In this document: in pieces, positions 61,309-64,000 of the stretch
Layout: each line of letters opens with the position of its first letter
Position numbering within the stretch: position 1 is the stretch's first letter
DNA from: Alphaproteobacteria bacterium bin52
GTDB lineage: Bacteria > Pseudomonadota > Alphaproteobacteria > Thalassobaculales > Thalassobaculaceae
Reading direction: 5' to 3'
Assembly: GCA_002238645.1 (NCBI GenBank)
Contig: MPMT01000005.1
Span: 1 to 64,000, forward strand
DNA length: 64,000 nucleotides
The notes under the pieces: generated by a model
Told to the model about the DNA's origin: nothing
The model's database searches: none
Seen by the model: only the letters and a program-made list of their open reading frames with translations
Made by a program: the position numbers and the translations under genes

Positions 61309-62706
61309 ATGATTCATATTCCTGAAAATCTCTCCGCAATCCTCTACCTCGTCTCGGGCGTGTGTTTCATCCTCGCCCTGAGGGGACTGAGTTCGCCGGT
61401 CAGTGCGCGCAAGGGCAACCTGTTCGGCATTGCCGGCATGGTCATCGCCGTCGGAACCACGGCGGCGCTGCCTGCGGTGCTGAGCTACGAGGTGATCATC
61501 GCCGGTATCGTGATCGGCGGGGCAATTGGTACGCTGATCGCGCGGAAGATCGAGATGACCGCGCTACCGCAGCTGGTGGCGGCGTTCCACAGCCTGGTTG
61601 GTCTCGCCGCGTGTTTCGTGGCCGCGGCCGCGTTCTACCGCCCCGAAGCCTACGGGATCGGGCGGTTTCTCGACATCGGCACCGCCAGCCTGATCGAAAT
61701 GTCGGTCGGGCTCGCGATCGGCGCCGTGACCTTTACCGGCTCCATCATTGCCTTCGGCAAGCTGCAGGGACTGATCAGCGGCGCACCGCTGGTCTTTCCC
61801 GGCCAGCACTTCCTGAACGCAATACTCGGCATCGGGCTGGTGGCGCTTGTGGTCCTGCTGGTCCAGGTCCAGTCAGAGGCCACCTTCTGGAGTATTCTTG
61901 CGCTCTCGCTGCTGATCGGGGTGCTGATCATCGTCCCCATCGGCGGTGCGGACATGCCGGTCGTGATCTCCATGCTGAACTCGTATTCAGGCTGGGCCGC
62001 CTGCGGGATCGGGTTCACGCTCTCGAACAGCCTGCTCATCATCACCGGGGCCCTGGTGGGATCCTCGGGCGCGATCCTGTCCTACATCATGTGCAAGGGG
62101 ATGAACCGGTCGTTTTTCAGCGTGATCCTGGGTGGCTTCGGCGGCGAGTCGGAAGCGGCGGGCGCATCGCACGGCGACAGGGCGATCAAGTCGGGAAGCG
62201 CCGAGGACGCGGCCTTCATTATGGAGAACGCCTCTTCGGTGATCATTGTTCCGGGCTACGGCATGGCGGTCGCACAGGCGCAGCACACGCTGCGCGAAAT
62301 CGGCGACATCCTGCGCCAGCGCGGGGTCAGGGTGCGCTATGCGATTCACCCGGTGGCAGGCCGCATGCCCGGTCACATGAACGTGCTGCTCGCAGAGGCG
62401 AACGTTCCCTATGACCACGTCCTCGAACTTGAGGAAATCAACCGCGACTTCCCCCAGACCGACGTCGCTTTCGTCATCGGGGCCAACGACGTCACCAACC
62501 CGGCCGCCAAGACCGACCCGACGAGCCCGATCTACGGCATGCCGATTCTCGATGTCGAGAACGCGCGGACCGTGCTGTTCGTCAAGCGGTCCCTGGCGTC
62601 GGGATATGCCGGCGTCGACAACGAACTGTTCTTCCGTGACAACACCATGATGCTGTTCGCCGACGCCAAGAAGATGTGCGAGGAAATCGTCATCTCGCTC
62701 AGCTGA
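61309..62706 (+). CDS. pntB: NAD(P) transhydrogenase subunit beta
   Basis: A 465-aa subunit with about nine N-terminal membrane helices and the cytoplasmic NADP(H)-binding domain III. Domain III reads VIIVPGYGMAVAQAQHTLREI, YAIHPVAGRMPGHMNVLLAEA, DVAFVIGANDVTNPAAKTDP and VLFVKRSLASGYAGVDNELF, all diagnostic. The enzyme uses the proton gradient to make NADPH from NADH. It ends the pntAA-pntAB-pntB operon. Confidence 0.96.
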   Translation: MIHIPENLSAILYLVSGVCFILALRGLSSPVSARKGNLFGIAGMVIAVGTTAALPAVLSYEVIIAGIVIGGAIGTLIARKIEMTALPQLVAAFHSLVGLAACFVAAAAFYRPEAYGIGRFLDIGTASLIEMSVGLAIGAVTFTGSIIAFGKLQGLISGAPLVFPGQHFLNAILGIGLVALVVLLVQVQSEATFWSILALSLLIGVLIIVPIGGADMPVVISMLNSYSGWAACGIGFTLSNSLLIITGALVGSSGAILSYIMCKGMNRSFFSVILGGFGGESEAAGASHGDRAIKSGSAEDAAFIMENASSVIIVPGYGMAVAQAQHTLREIGDILRQRGVRVRYAIHPVAGRMPGHMNVLLAEANVPYDHVLELEEINRDFPQTDVAFVIGANDVTNPAAKTDPTSPIYGMPILDVENARTVLFVKRSLASGYAGVDNELFFRDNTMMLFADAKKMCEEIVISLS

Positions 62707-62990
62707 GCGACGACAGTCACGGCCGGAGACCGGCGCCTCGCTCTCAACGCACAACCGGGTGGTCCGGGAATTCCCCGGAAGCATGACGCGGCGCGAACTT
62801 CCCGGCGCGTCCGGCACGGTTCGGTCGGGACCGGCCGATCTCCCCGCCAAACTGCCAGGGCAGGAACTCTGGTGCCGGCAGGACCGCGCGTTCACCCTGC
62901 GAGCGCTGCTCCCGTCCACCCGCGTGTGCGCCGTGGGTTCACAGGCCCTCCCGGTCGGAATAACCGTGGAAGCCGTGGGCGTGCGGGGCT

Positions 62991-64000
62991 TCAGGCCTGC
63001 ACGGTCGCGACCTCGCGCCGGTCGGCATCCTCGGGGACCGGGGTCGTGGTAACCGGGCTTTCGATCACCACCTCCGGCTCGGGCGGGACCGGCAGCAGTG
63101 CCACTCCCGGCGGCCTGCGCCATTCGATGGTCGCAAACGCGCCGCAGTTCCCGCACAGCGCCGCCCAGTCAGGGGATCCGGCCCCGCAGGACCGGCAGGT
63201 CCAGGCCTCGTCGGCCTGCGCTCCGGCCGCCCGCTCCAGCCAGGACCGGGCGGCCGCACTGTCCCCGTGCTCCTCCTGCTCGAGCCGCGCCATCAGCATG
63301 CAGGCCCGGGCCCCGGCGTCATCGGGCAGGCCCAGTCCCGCGAGCACCCGGCGCGCCTCGCCCCAGAACCGGCTGTCGAGCGCGGCCGCAGCAATGGCGA
63401 GCCGACTCTCCCGTTCGTCCTGGGTGTCGGACGTCAGCCGCTGGATCCGGCGAAACCGGTCAAGCGGCGTGTCCTGCGGCCAGAGCCCGGTATAGACCGT
63501 CACCAGATCGGGGTGCGGCCGTTTCGGCCAGGAGGTTTCGATCAGGCGGGCCGCCGCCCGGGTCTTGCCGCTGTGTGCGAGCGACCTGGCCTTCAGGACA
63601 ATCGCGGGACTGAAGTCGGAGGCGGTGGACAGCGCGCGGTCGGACAGCTCGAGCGCCTCCGCGACCCGATCCGCATCCAGCGCTTGCTGCGCCCTGGCCG
63701 CGAAGATCGCAAGGCGGTGCTCCAGTGCCTCGGCCTCGGGCCTGATCTTGCGCCGGACCGCGTCGAACAGGGTTGCCTGGGCGTCGGTCCACCTTCCCGC
63801 CCGCGACTGCAGGTCGAACAGCGTCTCGACGACGAAGCTCGAGTCCGGTCGCAGCCGGCGCGCGCGTTCCGCAATGGCGAACGCCTGTTCGGTGTCATTT
63901 TCGCGCAGCGCCTGGCGCAGCAGGCCGGTCAGGCCGAGAAAGGCGGTCTCCTCGTTGCCCGTCAGGGCGTCAAAGTACCGCCTGGCCGCTTCCTCGTCTC
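62991..64000 (-). CDS. hemY: HemY-like TPR protein with C-terminal zinc ribbon (5' end outside window)
   Basis: About 335 C-terminal residues of a TPR-repeat protein of the alphaproteobacterial HemY type; the frame is still open at the right edge. Helical repeats read ETAFLGLTGLLRQALREND, AFAIAERARRLRPDSSF, LFDLQSRAGRWTDAQATL and ALELSDRALSTASDFSPAI. Near the end WTCRSCGAGSPDWAALCGNCG forms a rubredoxin-like CxxC...CxxC zinc ribbon, then a low-complexity tail. HemY proteins are inner-membrane anchored by N-terminal helices not visible here and are tied to heme synthesis loci. Placement is good; biochemical role is poorly known. Confidence 0.85.
   Translation of the reverse strand, partial: DEEAARRYFDALTGNEETAFLGLTGLLRQALRENDTEQAFAIAERARRLRPDSSFVVETLFDLQSRAGRWTDAQATLFDAVRRKIRPEAEALEHRLAIFAARAQQALDADRVAEALELSDRALSTASDFSPAIVLKARSLAHSGKTRAAARLIETSWPKRPHPDLVTVYTGLWPQDTPLDRFRRIQRLTSDTQDERESRLAIAAAALDSRFWGEARRVLAGLGLPDDAGARACMLMARLEQEEHGDSAAARSWLERAAGAQADEAWTCRSCGAGSPDWAALCGNCGAFATIEWRRPPGVALLPVPPEPEVVIESPVTTTPVPEDADRREVATVQA

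Noticed and set aside
1-64000. CRISPR arrays, tRNA or rRNA genes
   Set aside because: No regularly spaced repeats, cloverleaf-like sequences or rRNA signatures were found on reading the intergenic regions.

Overview
The window is high-GC DNA (mid-60s percent by eye) that reads as an alphaproteobacterium, probably of the Rhodospirillales type. The evidence is a run of minus-strand genes proS-lolC-lolD-dnaE, a 437-aa prolyl-tRNA synthetase too short to hold the editing insertion, a three-gene proton-translocating transhydrogenase (pntAA-pntAB-pntB), an alphaproteobacterial-type heme A synthase and a HemY-like TPR protein with a C-terminal zinc ribbon. No rRNA, tRNA or CRISPR array was seen.

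Layout. 1-2.1 kb: an IS1595-family transposase tail that has cut a DUF262 (GmrSD-type) gene, then a second, different IS1595 remnant. 2.4-13.8 kb: a serine hydrolase faces a long minus-strand run encoding distal valine catabolism (acyl-CoA dehydrogenase, 3-hydroxyisobutyryl-CoA hydrolase, mmsB), then proS, lolC, lolD and dnaE. 14.4-18.3 kb: an unknown protein, an epoxide hydrolase, a third IS1595 remnant and three tiny genes of mobile-element character. 18.7-36.9 kb: metabolic genes, namely an amidase, a dead SDR fragment, a SnoaL-like protein, an MFS exporter, pgk, a HAD dehalogenase, an M81/MlrC-like metallopeptidase, an amidohydrolase, a three-polypeptide biotin-dependent carboxylase, a dialkylglycine-decarboxylase-like aminotransferase, a sulfatase, a cyclase-family hydrolase and an outer-membrane beta-barrel. 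A 1.05-kb AT-richer segment bounded by perfect 19-bp inverted repeats sits between the sulfatase and the cyclase.

37-51 kb is a worn defence island. It holds an AbiEi-like/HipA fusion gene split by an IS110 element, an IS3-family remnant, a type I restriction-modification operon with two different hsdM genes (hsdM1-hsdM2-hsdS-hsdR), the start of a DUF499 gene and a small unrecognised gene that abuts dtd. 52-64 kb returns to housekeeping and metabolism: threonine ammonia-lyase, a penicillin-acylase-family hydrolase, a CaiB-type CoA-transferase, an SDR lacking its catalytic pair, ctaA with a small secreted protein, pntAA-pntAB-pntB, and a partial hemY-like gene running off the right edge.

The most unusual observations are the two-HsdM type I system, the inverted-repeat-bounded cargo element with flanking direct repeats and subterminal hairpins, and the single-polypeptide AbiEi-HipA toxin gene disrupted by a putative bridge-RNA-type IS110 element. 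Assignments rest on reading motifs and protein text; no database search was possible.
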